Source: Paenibacillus sp. FSL K6-1096 (lineage in GTDB: Bacteria; Bacillota; Bacilli; Paenibacillales; Paenibacillaceae). From it: 64,000 nucleotides of DNA. Below, piece by piece: positions 8,746 to 18,574 of the stretch. Every line of letters starts with the position of its first letter. Position 1 is the stretch's first letter. Both the position numbers and the translations under genes were made by a program. Location: assembly GCF_037977055.1 (NCBI RefSeq), contig NZ_CP150274.1, positions 1,860,001-1,924,000 on the forward strand, in the 5' to 3' direction. Under the pieces are notes generated by a model. It worked only from the letters and a program-made list of their open reading frames with translations. It did not search any database and was not told the DNA's origin.

Positions 8746-10017
8746 TTAGTCGTTCAGATTCCAGCTGTCGAGATATTCCACCTGAGCCTGCGTCAGAGCG
8801 TCGATGGCAATGCCCAGACTCTCCAGCTTAAAGCGCGCTACCTGCTCATCCAGCTCGTAAGGAACATTCTCTACTTTGACACCGATATTCTTGTAATTAT
8901 CATTCACATATCTCAGCGAGAGCGCCTGCAGGGCAAAGGTGGTATCCATAATCTCTGCCGGGTGTCCATCCGCTGCTCCCAGGTTAACCAGGCGTCCTTC
9001 AGCTAGCAGGTATAGCTTCCGCCCGTCCTTCAGCTGATATTCTTCGATGTTCTTGCGCACTGTGCGCTGGGACACCGAACGCTCGGCCAGCTCCGGCTTG
9101 TTCACTTCCACATCGAAGTGCCCGGCATTGCAGAGAATTGCGCCGTCCTTCATTACATCGTAGTGTTCGCCGCGGATCACATACCGGTTGCCGGTAACCG
9201 TCACGAAGAAATCACCCTGCTTCGCCGCCTCCAGCATAGGCATTACATGGAATCCGTCCATATGGGCCTCTACCGCTTTGATCGCATCCACTTCCGTGAC
9301 GATGACGTTAGCACCCAGTCCCTTGGCGCGCATGGCCACCCCTTTGCCGCACCAGCCGTATCCGACAACAACTACAGTCTTGCCGGCCACAATCAGGTTC
9401 GTCGTGCGAACAATGCCGTCCCATGCCGATTGTCCTGTGCCGTAGCGGTTATCGAACAAATATTTGCAGTAAGCGTCATTTACCGCAACCATCGGGAATT
9501 TCAGCATTCCCTGCTTCTGCAGCGCCTTCAGCCGGATGATCCCTGTAGTGGTCTCTTCCGCCCCGCCGCGGATATTCTCCATCAGATCAGGCCGTTCGGA
9601 ATGCAGCAGTGTCGCGAAGTCCCCGCCGTCGTCAATAATCAGATCCGGCTTGCTCTCCAGCGCCTTGATGTTCAGGGCCTTGAACTCTTCAGGAGAAGGG
9701 TTGTACTTGGCGAATACGGTGATGCCGTCCTCTACCAGTGCTGCACATACATCATCTTGAGTGGATAGCGGATTGGAGCCGGTAATCGTTACTTCAGCAC
9801 CGCCGGCCTGCACTACCTTGGCCAGATAAGCCGTCTTCGCCTCCAGGTGAAGCGTAATCGATACCTTCAGCCCCTTGAACGGCTGCTCTGCTTCGAACTG
9901 CTCGCGGATACGGTTGAGCACCGGCATATGCTGGCGGACCCAGTCGATTTTGAGATGGCCCTCAGGCGCAAGGGACATATCAGCGACAATACTATTTTCC
10001 TTGGATAATGAACTCAT
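8746..10017 (-). CDS. ahcY: Adenosylhomocysteinase (S-adenosylhomocysteine hydrolase)
   Basis: NAD-dependent cytoplasmic enzyme that splits S-adenosylhomocysteine into adenosine and homocysteine, closing the methylation cycle. It has 423 residues, the short form. Visible family features: substrate-side [16 protein letters not shown] near 157, [13 protein letters not shown] with the catalytic Lys/Asp region near 187-195, the NAD-binding [14 protein letters not shown] near 217-230, and [12 protein letters not shown]. subtilis lacks this enzyme and recycles SAH through MtnN and LuxS, so it marks a different route. It lies 52 bases after bshC, possibly cotranscribed, and is followed by its own terminator. 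Confidence 0.96.
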   Translation of the reverse strand: MSSLSKENSIVADMSLAPEGHLKIDWVRQHMPVLNRIREQFEAEQPFKGLKVSITLHLEAKTAYLAKVVQAGGAEVTITGSNPLSTQDDVCAALVEDGITVFAKYNPSPEEFKALNIKALESKPDLIIDDGGDFATLLHSERPDLMENIRGGAEETTTGIIRLKALQKQGMLKFPMVAVNDAYCKYLFDNRYGTGQSAWDGIVRTTNLIVAGKTVVVVGYGWCGKGVAMRAKGLGANVIVTEVDAIKAVEAHMDGFHVMPMLEAAKQGDFFVTVTGNRYVIRGEHYDVMKDGAILCNAGHFDVEVNKPELAERSVSQRTVRKNIEEYQLKDGRKLYLLAEGRLVNLGAADGHPAEIMDTTFALQALSLRYVNDNYKNIGVKVENVPYELDEQVARFKLESLGIAIDALTQAQVEYLDSWNLND

Positions 10018-10069
10018 AGGATGAAACCCTCCTTTAACATTGTGGGCGAGCCTGCGTTCTAACTGCTTC

Positions 10070-11701
10070 TTACATATAAATGATACGGTGTGTTCCGCTG
10101 AAGTCGGCGGGCACAGCCATTACATTCTCAAGCCAGCCAAGGCCGTAACGGTTCAGATAGTACATCATATTATATACGCGCTCCTGCAGCTTACCCAGCG
10201 GCATCAGCGACAGCTCAATCCGTTCCCATTGGCGCAGCGCAGCTTCATTCTGTTTCTCCAGCGCATCCAGCGCCTTGCCCTCCAGGAAGGAGATCTGATC
10301 AAGAATCTTCTCCTTATTATTGTTCCCCAGCTTCAGCAGCCCGGCCTGAATGCCGCCAAGCTGTTCAATCAGCGGCTCATACAGCCCCGAGAACACACTC
10401 CGGATCTCCTCGAACCGCTCTTCCAGCTTCAGCTCATCCTGGGCACTAAGCCACTCTTTGCGTTTATCCTCCAAGCCCCCTTGCACATCCGTGAAGGACA
10501 GGCCGTATTTATCCATATGCTTGTGAAGCGTTCCCTCTATGATTGTAAAAGACATGCGTGGAAGAATCAGCGGCATTTGTCCGTCCAGCACCCGGAAGGC
10601 CTGCTGCGGAATAGCCCAATAGGCGATTTCACCCTGCCCAAGCACCGTAGCCAGTACAGGCAGCAGATAATCCTGCATCAGCGGGCGCGTGAGCACATTG
10701 TTGCTGAAACGTTCAGGATGGCTCTCCAGTTGCTGCAGCAAGTCTTCCCGGGAAAAGGATACCGTGCCCTTCCGGTCTGTGAACCGTCCCTCCTCCTTAT
10801 GGAGCAGCAGCCGTGCACCTTCATGTATATAGAAGAGATTCGCATTACCTGGCGTTACATCGGCCTGCAAGCTGTACCCGCTGGCGGTAATCTGTTCAGC
10901 CGCTGCCAGATACGCTGCCTCCAGCTCGTCATTGCGCTCTATAATAGAAGCGAACATCGGCGCCTCCAGCCTGCGCAGCGCAGGATCGGCTGAATCCAGC
11001 AAGATCAGGCCGAATTGCCCGAACAAGGAGCCCATCAGCTTGGCAAAGGCTTCCGTCATATTCCCGGCACTCTCCGCCGCAGCGGTAACCAGCTCCATGA
11101 GCTGGGGCTTGAACTCGCTATCCTGCAGCAGTCCATCCAATTGCTCCAAAGCCTGCTGCCAGCTTTCGGCATCCACGCTGATCTGGCTGACCGGCGACCG
11201 CGGCCCGTCGCCGCGATCCAGCTTAATCCGGGAGATTTCGCCGCTGCGGTTCAGTACATAAGTATGATTGACCTCATCCCAGTCATGGTCCTCCCCGGCA
11301 ATCCAGAACAGCGGCACAACAGGCCGTCCGAGCTGCTCCGCTGCCTCACGGGCCGCCTGAATCACCGTAATGGCCTTATAGGCCACAAATAACGGACCGG
11401 TGAACAAGCCGCTCTGCTGGCCGCCCGTCACCACCAGGGTATCAGGCTGCTCCAATAGCTCAATTGAGCGGAGAACCGCTTCGTGGGCATTGTGCTTGCC
11501 GTTGTAATCGCGTAAGGCTCCAGCAACCTTCGCCCGGTCAGCCCGCAGACTGCCGGTACGGTCCAGCCAGTCCGCGCGCTCCGCCCGGCTCTCCCGGCTG
11601 CGGAAGTCTCCGCCATACAAATGCCCTACTCTTTCATATTGATGTATATAGTCACCGGCGAGCGCAGATCCGCCCGGCAGCGGTTCAGGTACAACATTCA
11701 T
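10070..11701 (-). CDS. bshC: Putative cysteine ligase BshC (bacillithiol synthesis)
   Basis: Proposed last enzyme of bacillithiol synthesis, adding cysteine to GlcN-malate. It has 543 residues, the normal length. Recognised from the N-terminus [19 protein letters not shown], the [10 protein letters not shown] segment near 105, [15 protein letters not shown] near 140-155 (the family HDWDEV motif), and a long C-terminal coiled coil (about 380-470). A GGAGG site nine bases upstream favours the start at 11701; an in-frame ATG at 11725 has a poorer site. Position just before the dcw cluster is conserved (yllA-mraZ in Bacillus), but here ahcY lies between. Confidence 0.93.
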   Translation of the reverse strand: MNVVPEPLPGGSALAGDYIHQYERVGHLYGGDFRSRESRAERADWLDRTGSLRADRAKVAGALRDYNGKHNAHEAVLRSIELLEQPDTLVVTGGQQSGLFTGPLFVAYKAITVIQAAREAAEQLGRPVVPLFWIAGEDHDWDEVNHTYVLNRSGEISRIKLDRGDGPRSPVSQISVDAESWQQALEQLDGLLQDSEFKPQLMELVTAAAESAGNMTEAFAKLMGSLFGQFGLILLDSADPALRRLEAPMFASIIERNDELEAAYLAAAEQITASGYSLQADVTPGNANLFYIHEGARLLLHKEEGRFTDRKGTVSFSREDLLQQLESHPERFSNNVLTRPLMQDYLLPVLATVLGQGEIAYWAIPQQAFRVLDGQMPLILPRMSFTIIEGTLHKHMDKYGLSFTDVQGGLEDKRKEWLSAQDELKLEERFEEIRSVFSGLYEPLIEQLGGIQAGLLKLGNNNKEKILDQISFLEGKALDALEKQNEAALRQWERIELSLMPLGKLQERVYNMMYYLNRYGLGWLENVMAVPADFSGTHRIIYM

Positions 11702-11830
11702 ATCTAGTGGCCTCCAGTTCTCCATGTTCCTGCTGTATGTAAATCATATTCAGTAAACAACCCTTTATGATTGTATCCAATGTTGGGTGCGGCGTCAAAG
11801 AAATGTGTGAACCGGCAGAATGAAAATAAT

Positions 11831-11855
11831 AGGCGAGAGCTGAACGCTCCCGCCT
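11831..11855 (-). terminator. Intrinsic terminator of the opp operon
   Basis: Stem AGGCGGGAGC/GCTCTCGCCT with a five-base loop, then ATTATTTT on the minus strand, about 25 bases past the oppF stop. Confidence 0.8.
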
Positions 11856-11878
11856 GTAGGTGACTGTCACTATTAAGA

Positions 11879-12811
11879 TTAGGCAAACTGCTTGGCGACG
11901 AAGTGTCCCTTGGACACCTCAACCAGCTCATAATCACTGTCATTGGTTTCCTCGCCGGCAGCATAGATCGGACTGCCCAGCTCATCGTGCAGATGAATCC
12001 GCTTTTTGTTCGCTTCCACATCCGGGTCAGGTACTGGAATAGCAGACAACAGCGATTTAGTATACGGGTGGATCGGGTTCGCGTACAGTTCTTCACTCTC
12101 CGCAAGCTCGACCATTTTGCCCAGATACATTACGGCTACACGGTCACTGATATGCTTCACCATGGACAGGTCATGCGCAATGAAGAGATACGTCAGTCCC
12201 AGACGGTCCTGCAGCTCCTTCAGCAGGTTGACAACCTGTGCCTGGATGGAGACGTCAAGCGCAGAGATCGGCTCATCGCAGACGATGAACTTCGGATTCA
12301 CCGCAAGCGCCCGGGCAATCCCGATACGCTGGCGCTGACCGCCGGAGAATTCATGCGGATAACGGGTGGCATGATCATGGTTCAAGCCTACCATATCCAG
12401 CAGCTCTTCAATCCGCTTCTTGCGCTCCTGGCGGCTTCCAGCCATACCGTGGATATCCAGCGCTTCGCCGATGATATCAGATACCGTAAACCGCGGGTTA
12501 AGCGAGGCATACGGGTCCTGGAAGATCATTTGCATATCACGGCGCATCGCCTTCATTTTGCCGCCCGACAGCTTGTAGATATCGGTTCCCTGGTACTTCA
12601 CGCTTCCTGCAGTCGGCTCATACAAGCGGAGAACTGTACGGCCTGCAGTAGTCTTGCCGCAGCCAGACTCCCCTACCATTCCCAGAGTCTCGCCTTCGCG
12701 GATAGAGAAGCTAATATTATCAACAGCCTTAAGCACTCTTCCTTTGCCTACGTTGAAATACTTCTTAAGGCCTTCTACTTCAATCAGGTTCTTGCTCAAA
12801 TTCTTACTCAT
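11879..12811 (-). CDS. oppF: Oligopeptide ABC transporter ATP-binding protein OppF
   Basis: Cytoplasmic ATPase of an oligopeptide importer; in this family OppF normally pairs with OppD. It has 310 residues. Walker A GESGCGKTT near 44-52, Q-loop MIFQDPYASLNPRF near 96, signature FSGGQRQRIGIA near 149, Walker B KFIVCDEPISALD near 171, and the oligopeptide-family C-terminal segment NPIHPYTKSLLSAIP. The ATG follows an AAGGAGG site. Its ATGA overlaps the relic stop of the decayed oppD just upstream, the usual coupling of these genes. All motifs are intact, so the protein itself looks functional, but its partner is missing from this operon. Confidence 0.95.
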   Translation of the reverse strand: MSKNLSKNLIEVEGLKKYFNVGKGRVLKAVDNISFSIREGETLGMVGESGCGKTTAGRTVLRLYEPTAGSVKYQGTDIYKLSGGKMKAMRRDMQMIFQDPYASLNPRFTVSDIIGEALDIHGMAGSRQERKKRIEELLDMVGLNHDHATRYPHEFSGGQRQRIGIARALAVNPKFIVCDEPISALDVSIQAQVVNLLKELQDRLGLTYLFIAHDLSMVKHISDRVAVMYLGKMVELAESEELYANPIHPYTKSLLSAIPVPDPDVEANKKRIHLHDELGSPIYAAGEETNDSDYELVEVSKGHFVAKQFA

Positions 12812-13091
12812 GCAAACTGCACCTCCTTCTGGTTATACTTAAGCCGGGAATTCTTAAAGAGCTCCTGGCTTCACCCGCAACATTCGTGGAGATATTGGTT
12901 AACGCGGGCCTCCGCATTGGACATGCCCACCAGCTTCAGCAGTTCAAGCCCTTCCGCTTCGGCCGCTGACATTTTCGATAGTTTGATCAAAACTTCGGTT
13001 TATCTGTTTCCCCACCTTCATGGTTGGGTTCAAAGAAGTCATCGGGTCTTGAAATATCATGCCAATATCTTTGCCGCGAATCGATTCTGTT
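12808..13091 (-). pseudogene. oppD: oppD remnant, truncated and frameshifted
   Basis: Only about 284 bases remain of a gene normally near 1 kb. Directly after the oppC stop the minus strand reads the Q-loop region of OppD ([13 protein letters not shown]); near 12975 the match moves to another frame and continues as LLKLVGMSNAEARVNQY, ending at a stop (12873-12871). The last 19 codons before oppF (ELFKNSRLKYNQ...) resemble an OppD C-terminus and end in the ATGA shared with oppF. The N-terminus with Walker A, and the signature, Walker B and H-loop parts, are gone. No start codon or full-length frame survives, so no OppD can be made from this locus. Confidence 0.85.
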
Positions 13092-14039
13092 CTACTTCTT
13101 CAGCTTAGGATCGAGCGCATCGCGCAGACCGTCACCAAAGATATTGAAGGACAGCATCGTTAAGCTGATCAGAATAGCCGGGAACAGGAAGCGCCACGGA
13201 TAATACAGCCAGCCGGTCAGTGAGTCATTGATCATCGAACCGAGTGAAGCTACAGGAGCCTGTACACCGAGACCGAGGAAGCTCAGGAACGCTTCAGCAA
13301 AGATAGCATTCGGCACAGACAAGGTGATTGTTACGATAATAGGTCCTACCGCATTCGGCAAAAGATGCTTGAAGAGCAGCCGTTTGGACCCGGCACCCAT
13401 CGAACGGGAGGCCAGTACAAATTCACGGTTCTTCAGCTGCATAATCTCCCCGCGGACAATCCAGGACATGGTAATCCAGCCCGTAATCGTCAGTGCCAGG
13501 ATGATTGTACCGAGACTCGGCTCAAGCACGACCAGCAGCAGGATAACTACCAGCAGGTAAGGGATAGAGTAGAGGATTTCCGAAATCTTGTTCATGATAT
13601 TGTCTACACGTCCGCCGAAGAAACCCATAATTCCACCGTAAATAACCCCGATGAAGAGGTCAATTGCAGCAGCGGCAAGGCCGACGATCAGCGAGATCCG
13701 CGCGCCGTACCAGGTGCGGACAAAGATGTCGCGTCCCAGATCATCAGTACCGAACCAGTGCTCGGATGAAGGGGGCTTATTGGTGGCAAGCAAATCGTTA
13801 GAGTAATAATTGAACTTGGAAAAGAACGGAGCAAAGATCGCTGCCAGTACGATCAGTCCAAGCACGCCCAGTGCGGTCATGGCCATTTTGTTCTGGCGCA
13901 GGCGCTCCCAGGAATCTCTCCAGGCGGACAGACTTTCGCGCTGAATGACCTCAGCCTGCCGTTCATCAATGCCGACTTTACGGAAATCATCAGGTGTCAG
14001 CTCCGCATGCTGCGGAACCAGATTTTTGTCAGAAGCCAA
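13092..14039 (-). CDS. oppC: Oligopeptide ABC transporter permease OppC
   Basis: Inner-membrane permease of the Opp importer, 315 residues. A cytoplasmic N-terminal stretch of about 50 residues (OppC_N region) precedes six membrane segments starting at [20 protein letters not shown]. The family segment [20 protein letters not shown] is at about 92-112 and the EAA-type loop that docks the ATPases lies near 215-235 ([20 protein letters not shown]). It follows oppB by three bases. It ends in DALDPKLKK, immediately before the broken oppD. Confidence 0.95.
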   Translation of the reverse strand: MASDKNLVPQHAELTPDDFRKVGIDERQAEVIQRESLSAWRDSWERLRQNKMAMTALGVLGLIVLAAIFAPFFSKFNYYSNDLLATNKPPSSEHWFGTDDLGRDIFVRTWYGARISLIVGLAAAAIDLFIGVIYGGIMGFFGGRVDNIMNKISEILYSIPYLLVVILLLVVLEPSLGTIILALTITGWITMSWIVRGEIMQLKNREFVLASRSMGAGSKRLLFKHLLPNAVGPIIVTITLSVPNAIFAEAFLSFLGLGVQAPVASLGSMINDSLTGWLYYPWRFLFPAILISLTMLSFNIFGDGLRDALDPKLKK

Positions 14040-14042
14040 TCG

Positions 14043-14981
14043 TTAGCCCTCCTTTCCGCCAGTTAGTTTGATACGCGGATCTACAAACACATACGCAATA
14101 TCCGTGATGAAGCGTGCGACCATCAGCAGTACACCATAGAAGATAGTAATCCCCATAATGACGGTGTAATCGCGGACGCCAATGGCTTCAACAAACTGCT
14201 TGCCGATCCCGCCGACACCGAAGATTTGCTCGATAACAACCGAACCGGTTACGATGTTAGCTGTCATTGGTCCCATGTAGGTGACAACCGGCAGAATCCC
14301 GTTGCGCAGCACATGGCGGCTCAGAATCGCTGCCCAGCTGAGGCCCTTGGCCTTAGCCGTCTTGATATAGTCCGCATTCAGAACCTCCAGCATGCTGGAG
14401 CGCGTAAGCCTCGCTATGAAGGCTATCGGCTGCGCCGAGAGTGCGGCTACAGGCAGGAAGTAATACATCGGCCCCTTGAACCCGGAGACCGGGAACAGAT
14501 GAAGCTTGTAGGCGAACACATATTGGAGCAGCGAGGCAACTACAAAGCTCGGAACCGCAATCCCCAGCACCGCCAGCACCATTGCTGCGCTATCAATAAA
14601 CTTGCGGTGATAGAGTGCCGCCATCATGCCGAGGAAGACTCCGACAATAACCGACACAATAATTGCGACAACCCCCAGCTTCAGAGACGCCGAGAACGTT
14701 TGCCCGATCAAATGTGTTACATCCTGGTTCAGCCGCTTCATGGATACACCCAAATCACCCTGGGCGATTTCACCCAAATACTTGAAATACTGATGATAGA
14801 GCGGCTTGTCCAATCCATATTGCTCGTATAAACGCGCTTTAATTTCCGGTGGTACCTTCTTCTCAGCCGTAAACGGGTCCCCCGGAATAGCTTTCATCAG
14901 AAAAAAAGTCGCTGAAATCAGCACAAACAGCGAAACAAGCATATAGAAAAACTTATTGGCTACATAACGAACCATCCCCAT
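14043..14981 (-). CDS. oppB: Oligopeptide ABC transporter permease OppB
   Basis: Inner-membrane permease, 312 residues with six predicted membrane segments. It starts in the first segment (RYVANKFFYMLVSLFVLIS), carries the FxxxxIPGDPF motif of peptide permeases, and has the EAA-type docking loop ADYIKTAKAKGLSWAAILSRH near 210-230. Start choice is uncertain: AAAGGAGG is five bases from the ATG at 14981 and eleven from the ATG at 14975; a GTG at 14987 is too close. It is separated from oppA by a strong terminator. Confidence 0.94.
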   Translation of the reverse strand: MGMVRYVANKFFYMLVSLFVLISATFFLMKAIPGDPFTAEKKVPPEIKARLYEQYGLDKPLYHQYFKYLGEIAQGDLGVSMKRLNQDVTHLIGQTFSASLKLGVVAIIVSVIVGVFLGMMAALYHRKFIDSAAMVLAVLGIAVPSFVVASLLQYVFAYKLHLFPVSGFKGPMYYFLPVAALSAQPIAFIARLTRSSMLEVLNADYIKTAKAKGLSWAAILSRHVLRNGILPVVTYMGPMTANIVTGSVVIEQIFGVGGIGKQFVEAIGVRDYTVIMGITIFYGVLLMVARFITDIAYVFVDPRIKLTGGKEG

Positions 14982-15098
14982 CAACACCTCCTTTGACTTT
15001 TTTTAAGACACATAATTAGATTTTATGAAAAAATTGACCATTTGTCTAATTTCTTATTTTGTAAGCTCGTGAAATGTTTAACAATAGGCCTGAAATGC

Positions 15099-15138
15099 AA
15101 AAAAAAGGGATATATATGGAATTCCACATATATATCCC
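15099..15138 (-). terminator. Intrinsic terminator between oppA and oppB
   Basis: Perfect 12-bp stem (GGGATATATATG with CATATATATCCC, arms 15138-15127 and 15118-15107), eight-base loop, then eight T on the minus strand. It lies 64 bases past the oppA stop. In binding-protein operons such a structure usually keeps the binding protein more abundant than the membrane parts. Confidence 0.9.
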
Positions 15139-15201
15139 GAAGTGTAAAGCTACCTTCAGAAGATCACTATTCAGTTATTCAAACTGAAGGCTCTGTCAAT
15201 C

Positions 15202-16917
15202 TTAGTGCTCAAGCAGGTAAGCACGGGTGAAGTCGATAGCACCGCTGAAGTCAAGAGTTACACCTTTGAGGTACTCTTTAGTCAGGGAGTTGTTGGTGTA
15301 GTAGTAGAACGGAATCAGGATCATGTCATCCTGAATGATCATTTTTTCGGCTTGAGCGAACAGCTCTTGACGTTTAGCCAGGTCGGAGCTTGTTTTCGCT
15401 TCTTGGATCAGCTTGTCATACTCAGGGTTAGCGTAACCAGTATCATTGTTACCGCCGCCTGTTACCCACATATCCAGGAAGGTCATTGGATCATTGTAAT
15501 CCGCAGTCCAGCCTGCACGTGCGATCTGGTAGTTCAGGTTCTGACGGTTGTCGATGAATACAGCCCACTCCTGGTTCACAGTGTTTACAGTGATACCCAG
15601 AGCTTGTTTCCACATATCAGCTACAGCCAGAGCAATCTTCTTGTGGCCTTCACTTGTGTTGTAAGACAGTTCAATTGGAGGCAGTGAAGTCAGGCCTTCT
15701 TCAGCAAGACCTTCAGCCAGCAGCTTCTTAGCTTCTTCTGTATCTTCTTTGAAGTAATCGTCTTTGACAGCATTGCGGAATTCACCGTCAGCACCGGCGA
15801 TACCAGGAGGTACGAAGCCGAATGCAGGCAGCTGTCCGCCCAGGGTTACATTGTCGATCAGAGCCTGACGGTTAACCGTCATAGCCAGAGCTTTACGGAT
15901 TTTAACGTTGTCAAACGGTTTTTCAGTGATGTTGAATTCATAGTAGTAGGTACTTGCGATACCTTTTCTCTGGAATTCGTTAGGCAGTTCTTTCTGAACG
16001 ATTGGAATCTGTTCCTGCGGAAGTTCACCATGCGGTGCGCCTGCACGGTCAAGCTCGCCGTTCTTGTAGCTCAGCAGTTCAGTTGCACCGCTGTTGATCA
16101 GGGAGAAGTCAATCTTGCTCAGCTTGATGTTAGCAGCATCCCAGTACTTGTCGTTCTTGCTTACTTGCAGGGATTGGCCGGTAGTCCACTCTGTCAGTGT
16201 GAATGCACCGTTAGTGATCATAGTGTCTTTGTTTGTAGCCCACTTCGGATTACCTTCAACGGACTTGTGTACAGGGTAGTACGTATAGAAGGACAGAAGT
16301 CCAAGGAAGTAAGGAGTTGGAGCCTTCAGCGTAACTTCAAGAGTCTTGGCATCTACAGCCTTAACGCCTACTTCATTGAAATCTGTAACTTTCTTAGTGT
16401 AGTATTCTTCACCATTCTTCAGGTAGTACAATTGATACGCATAAGGTGCAGTAGGGTCTGTGTTCGGATCAAGCACGATCTTCCATGCGCGGACGAAATC
16501 TGCAGCTTCTACCGGATCACCGTTGCTCCACTGTGCATCACGCAGGTGGAAGGTATATACCAGACCGTCAGCGGAAATATCCCACTTCTCGGCAATACCA
16601 GGCTCAGCCTGGCCAGTCTCATCATTCATGCGGGTCAAGCCTTCATACATGGTCTTCAGGACGGTGTTAGCCTGGCTGTCCTGAGCTTGCGCCGGGTCAA
16701 ACGTAGGTGGTTCTGCAGTCAGGTTAACTCTGAGTGTCTGGTCAGCAGCCAGCTTCTCATCTCCTGATCCTGTGTTGGTGCTGCCCTCGGGTGCAGTCGT
16801 CGCCGCTGCATTGGTGCCGCTGTTGCCATTGTTCTTGTTGCCGCCGCAGCCTGCAAGCACTGTGCCGATAACCAAGACTAATGCCATCATGAGCAATAGA
16901 CTTTTACTCTTCTTCAT
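15202..16917 (-). CDS. oppA: Oligopeptide-binding lipoprotein OppA
   Basis: Extracellular substrate-binding lipoprotein of the peptide importer, 571 residues. Signal peptide with lipobox LAGC (Cys near residue 23), then a low-complexity Asn/Gly/Thr linker to about residue 55. SBP family 5 features follow: LRVNLTAEPPTFDPAQAQDS, VYTFHLRDAQWSNGDPVEAADFV near 120-145, and RKALAMTVNRQALIDNV near 340. A GGGGGA site precedes the ATG. It is the first gene of oppA-B-C-(D)-F. A TATAAT lies about 50 bases upstream but I see no convincing -35. Confidence 0.96.
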   Translation of the reverse strand: MKKSKSLLLMMALVLVIGTVLAGCGGNKNNGNSGTNAAATTAPEGSTNTGSGDEKLAADQTLRVNLTAEPPTFDPAQAQDSQANTVLKTMYEGLTRMNDETGQAEPGIAEKWDISADGLVYTFHLRDAQWSNGDPVEAADFVRAWKIVLDPNTDPTAPYAYQLYYLKNGEEYYTKKVTDFNEVGVKAVDAKTLEVTLKAPTPYFLGLLSFYTYYPVHKSVEGNPKWATNKDTMITNGAFTLTEWTTGQSLQVSKNDKYWDAANIKLSKIDFSLINSGATELLSYKNGELDRAGAPHGELPQEQIPIVQKELPNEFQRKGIASTYYYEFNITEKPFDNVKIRKALAMTVNRQALIDNVTLGGQLPAFGFVPPGIAGADGEFRNAVKDDYFKEDTEEAKKLLAEGLAEEGLTSLPPIELSYNTSEGHKKIALAVADMWKQALGITVNTVNQEWAVFIDNRQNLNYQIARAGWTADYNDPMTFLDMWVTGGGNNDTGYANPEYDKLIQEAKTSSDLAKRQELFAQAEKMIIQDDMILIPFYYYTNNSLTKEYLKGVTLDFSGAIDFTRAYLLEH

Positions 16918-17067
16918 CTAGCAGTTCCCCCTAAATAGAATGTGGTATATGGTTTATGATTATACAACCAGTGGTCAAAAAAATCTAGAGCAATATTTTC
17001 TGAAAACGACTTTTTTTTAATTCTTTAAAATTTTGTGACGTTGACGCTTCACCGGAGCAGTGGAACG

Positions 17068-17454
17068 TTACATCGCTTGTGATATGTATTGAATGAGGCC
17101 TACAATCATAAATAATACGTAACCGGCACCCAAAAAGAAGAATGAAAGCCGCCAGACGGCACGGAGTAACCGTTGTCCGTCCACCTTTCCTTTGAGCCGG
17201 TTCTGGGCCCCTCCAATCAGCCCGGCGGATATTAATACAATTAATAGTATAAGAAAGAAGCCGAAGGTGGAGTCAAAAATAATATTGAACAGGCCTGAAA
17301 CGGACAGCAGTAAAAATAAAGTAGTTACGTCCATCGCCAGCATCATTGTTTTTCTCCTGTCCTGATTCAGCCCCATTCCCGCGAAATATACAATCAAAAA
17401 AGGAACAATCGGAATAACGCTTAACACGCCGAACGAATTCCGGAGAAATTCCAA
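17068..17454 (-). CDS. DUF3397 family membrane protein
   Basis: Small membrane protein of 128 residues with four hydrophobic segments (about 10-27, 38-60, 64-84 and 102-124) and short basic loops. Its size, topology and position beside a PanE homologue and near bshC fit the DUF3397 family of Bacillales; the function is unknown. It starts seven bases after the panE stop, so the two are probably cotranscribed. Confidence 0.7.
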   Translation of the reverse strand: MEFLRNSFGVLSVIPIVPFLIVYFAGMGLNQDRRKTMMLAMDVTTLFLLLSVSGLFNIIFDSTFGFFLILLIVLISAGLIGGAQNRLKGKVDGQRLLRAVWRLSFFFLGAGYVLFMIVGLIQYISQAM

Positions 17455-17460
17455 ACAGCC

Positions 17461-18441
17461 TCACCCCTCCCTCACAGTCATGCCTTCTACCAGACCGCAG
17501 ATCCAGCGGTGCAGCGGAGCGTCAATACCCTGCCGCCGTCCCATTTCCACAATGCTTCCGTTAATCCAGCGGATCTCCGTCTCCCTTGCCGCCAGCACAT
17601 CGGCCAGCATAGAGGAAATATTCCCCGAGGTTGCCCGGCACACTTCCTGGACGGCATCCCACAGCTGAGGTCCGGCAGGAATCCCGCAGGCCCCATAAAT
17701 CCCGGCTGCCTCTGCATACAGCTCCTTCATCAGCTGCACACGTTCGCGTGACTCCAGCAATTCGCCGTTTCGGACCCGCCAAATAGCGGTCAGGGGATTA
17801 ATGACAGCATTGATCATGAGCTTCCGGTAAATGATGGTATCCACTTCTTTCGACAGAGAGGCGGTAAATCCTGCTGCATTCAGAGCTTCTATGAAACTTA
17901 TTATTGCGGCGGGCCAAGAATTCTGCTGATTTCTGTCAAGCCCGTCCGCGGATTGGCTGCTCTTACCTATAGATATTTCCCCATCACCGGCATGAATAAC
18001 CTCTGTTAATGTTTTCCTCTTGGCCGCCTCCGTCGTTACCGCCGCCCAGATACCGGATTCCGGCAGCAGCTCCTGAAGCAGCTCAAGATGTCCGCGGCCG
18101 TTCTGGAACCCGATCACATGAAGCTTCTGCCGGCCAAGCGGCCTCAGAATGTGAGGAAGCTCTTCATGCAGCACCTTTTGTTTGACCGTAATCAGGGTGA
18201 TATCCCCGGGCAGTGCCAGTTGCTGCTGCGCATACGCTGTTACCGGTCCGGCAGAGAAGCTGCCGCCGGCCGCTGATATAGACGCTCTGCCGTCTTCATA
18301 GCTGACCGTCAGCCCGTCTTCTGTTAAAGCCCGGCTCTGCCGCTCACTCCGGCACCAGATCCGTATGGTAGCTCCCCCGCGAATCAGCCTGCCGGCAAGC
18401 AGCAGGCCCAGAGAGCCCGCACCTATTATATCGATTATCAT
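17461..18441 (-). CDS. panE: 2-dehydropantoate 2-reductase (ketopantoate reductase family)
   Basis: NADPH-dependent reductase of pantothenate (vitamin B5) synthesis, 326 residues. It begins with the Rossmann motif IIGAGSLGLLLAGRL; the N-terminal domain contains the VKQ segment (ITLITVKQ near 107) and FQNGRG near 130. The C-terminal helical domain has KLMINAVINPLTAIW near 207-221, where the catalytic lysine of the family lies, and SSMLADV near 275. The family also includes unproved paralogues, so the exact substrate is inferred. The location next to the yllA-mraZ region matches Bacillus ylbQ. Confidence 0.88.
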   Translation of the reverse strand: MIIDIIGAGSLGLLLAGRLIRGGATIRIWCRSERQSRALTEDGLTVSYEDGRASISAAGGSFSAGPVTAYAQQQLALPGDITLITVKQKVLHEELPHILRPLGRQKLHVIGFQNGRGHLELLQELLPESGIWAAVTTEAAKRKTLTEVIHAGDGEISIGKSSQSADGLDRNQQNSWPAAIISFIEALNAAGFTASLSKEVDTIIYRKLMINAVINPLTAIWRVRNGELLESRERVQLMKELYAEAAGIYGACGIPAGPQLWDAVQEVCRATSGNISSMLADVLAARETEIRWINGSIVEMGRRQGIDAPLHRWICGLVEGMTVREG

Positions 18442-18513
18442 GTCCGTACTGCCTCCTGCTGCCCTCCAATAATTTTCCTAATTATATCCTGCCTGTCCGC
18501 TCAAAAGCAAAAC

Positions 18514-18556
18514 AAAAAACCCTGCAAAGCCGGGCAAAATTGCACCGCCTGCAGGG
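18514..18556 (-). terminator. Intrinsic terminator after rsfA
   Basis: Outer stem CCCTGCA/TGCAGGG (18556-18550 with 18526-18520) enclosing a second GC-rich stem, followed by TTTTTT on the minus strand, just beyond the rsfA stop. Confidence 0.8.
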
Positions 18557-18574
18557 CTGCTGGGAGTGAATCTT

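Noticed and set aside
11903..13108. Plus-strand frame of 401 codons opposite oppF and the oppD remnant
   Set aside because: Shadow of the oppF reading frame; composition is poor and no domain is recognisable.
16918..17067. Sigma-A promoter for oppA
   Set aside because: TATAAT is present but the -35 at 17 bp is TAGATT and TTGACC is only eight bases away, so I do not list it.
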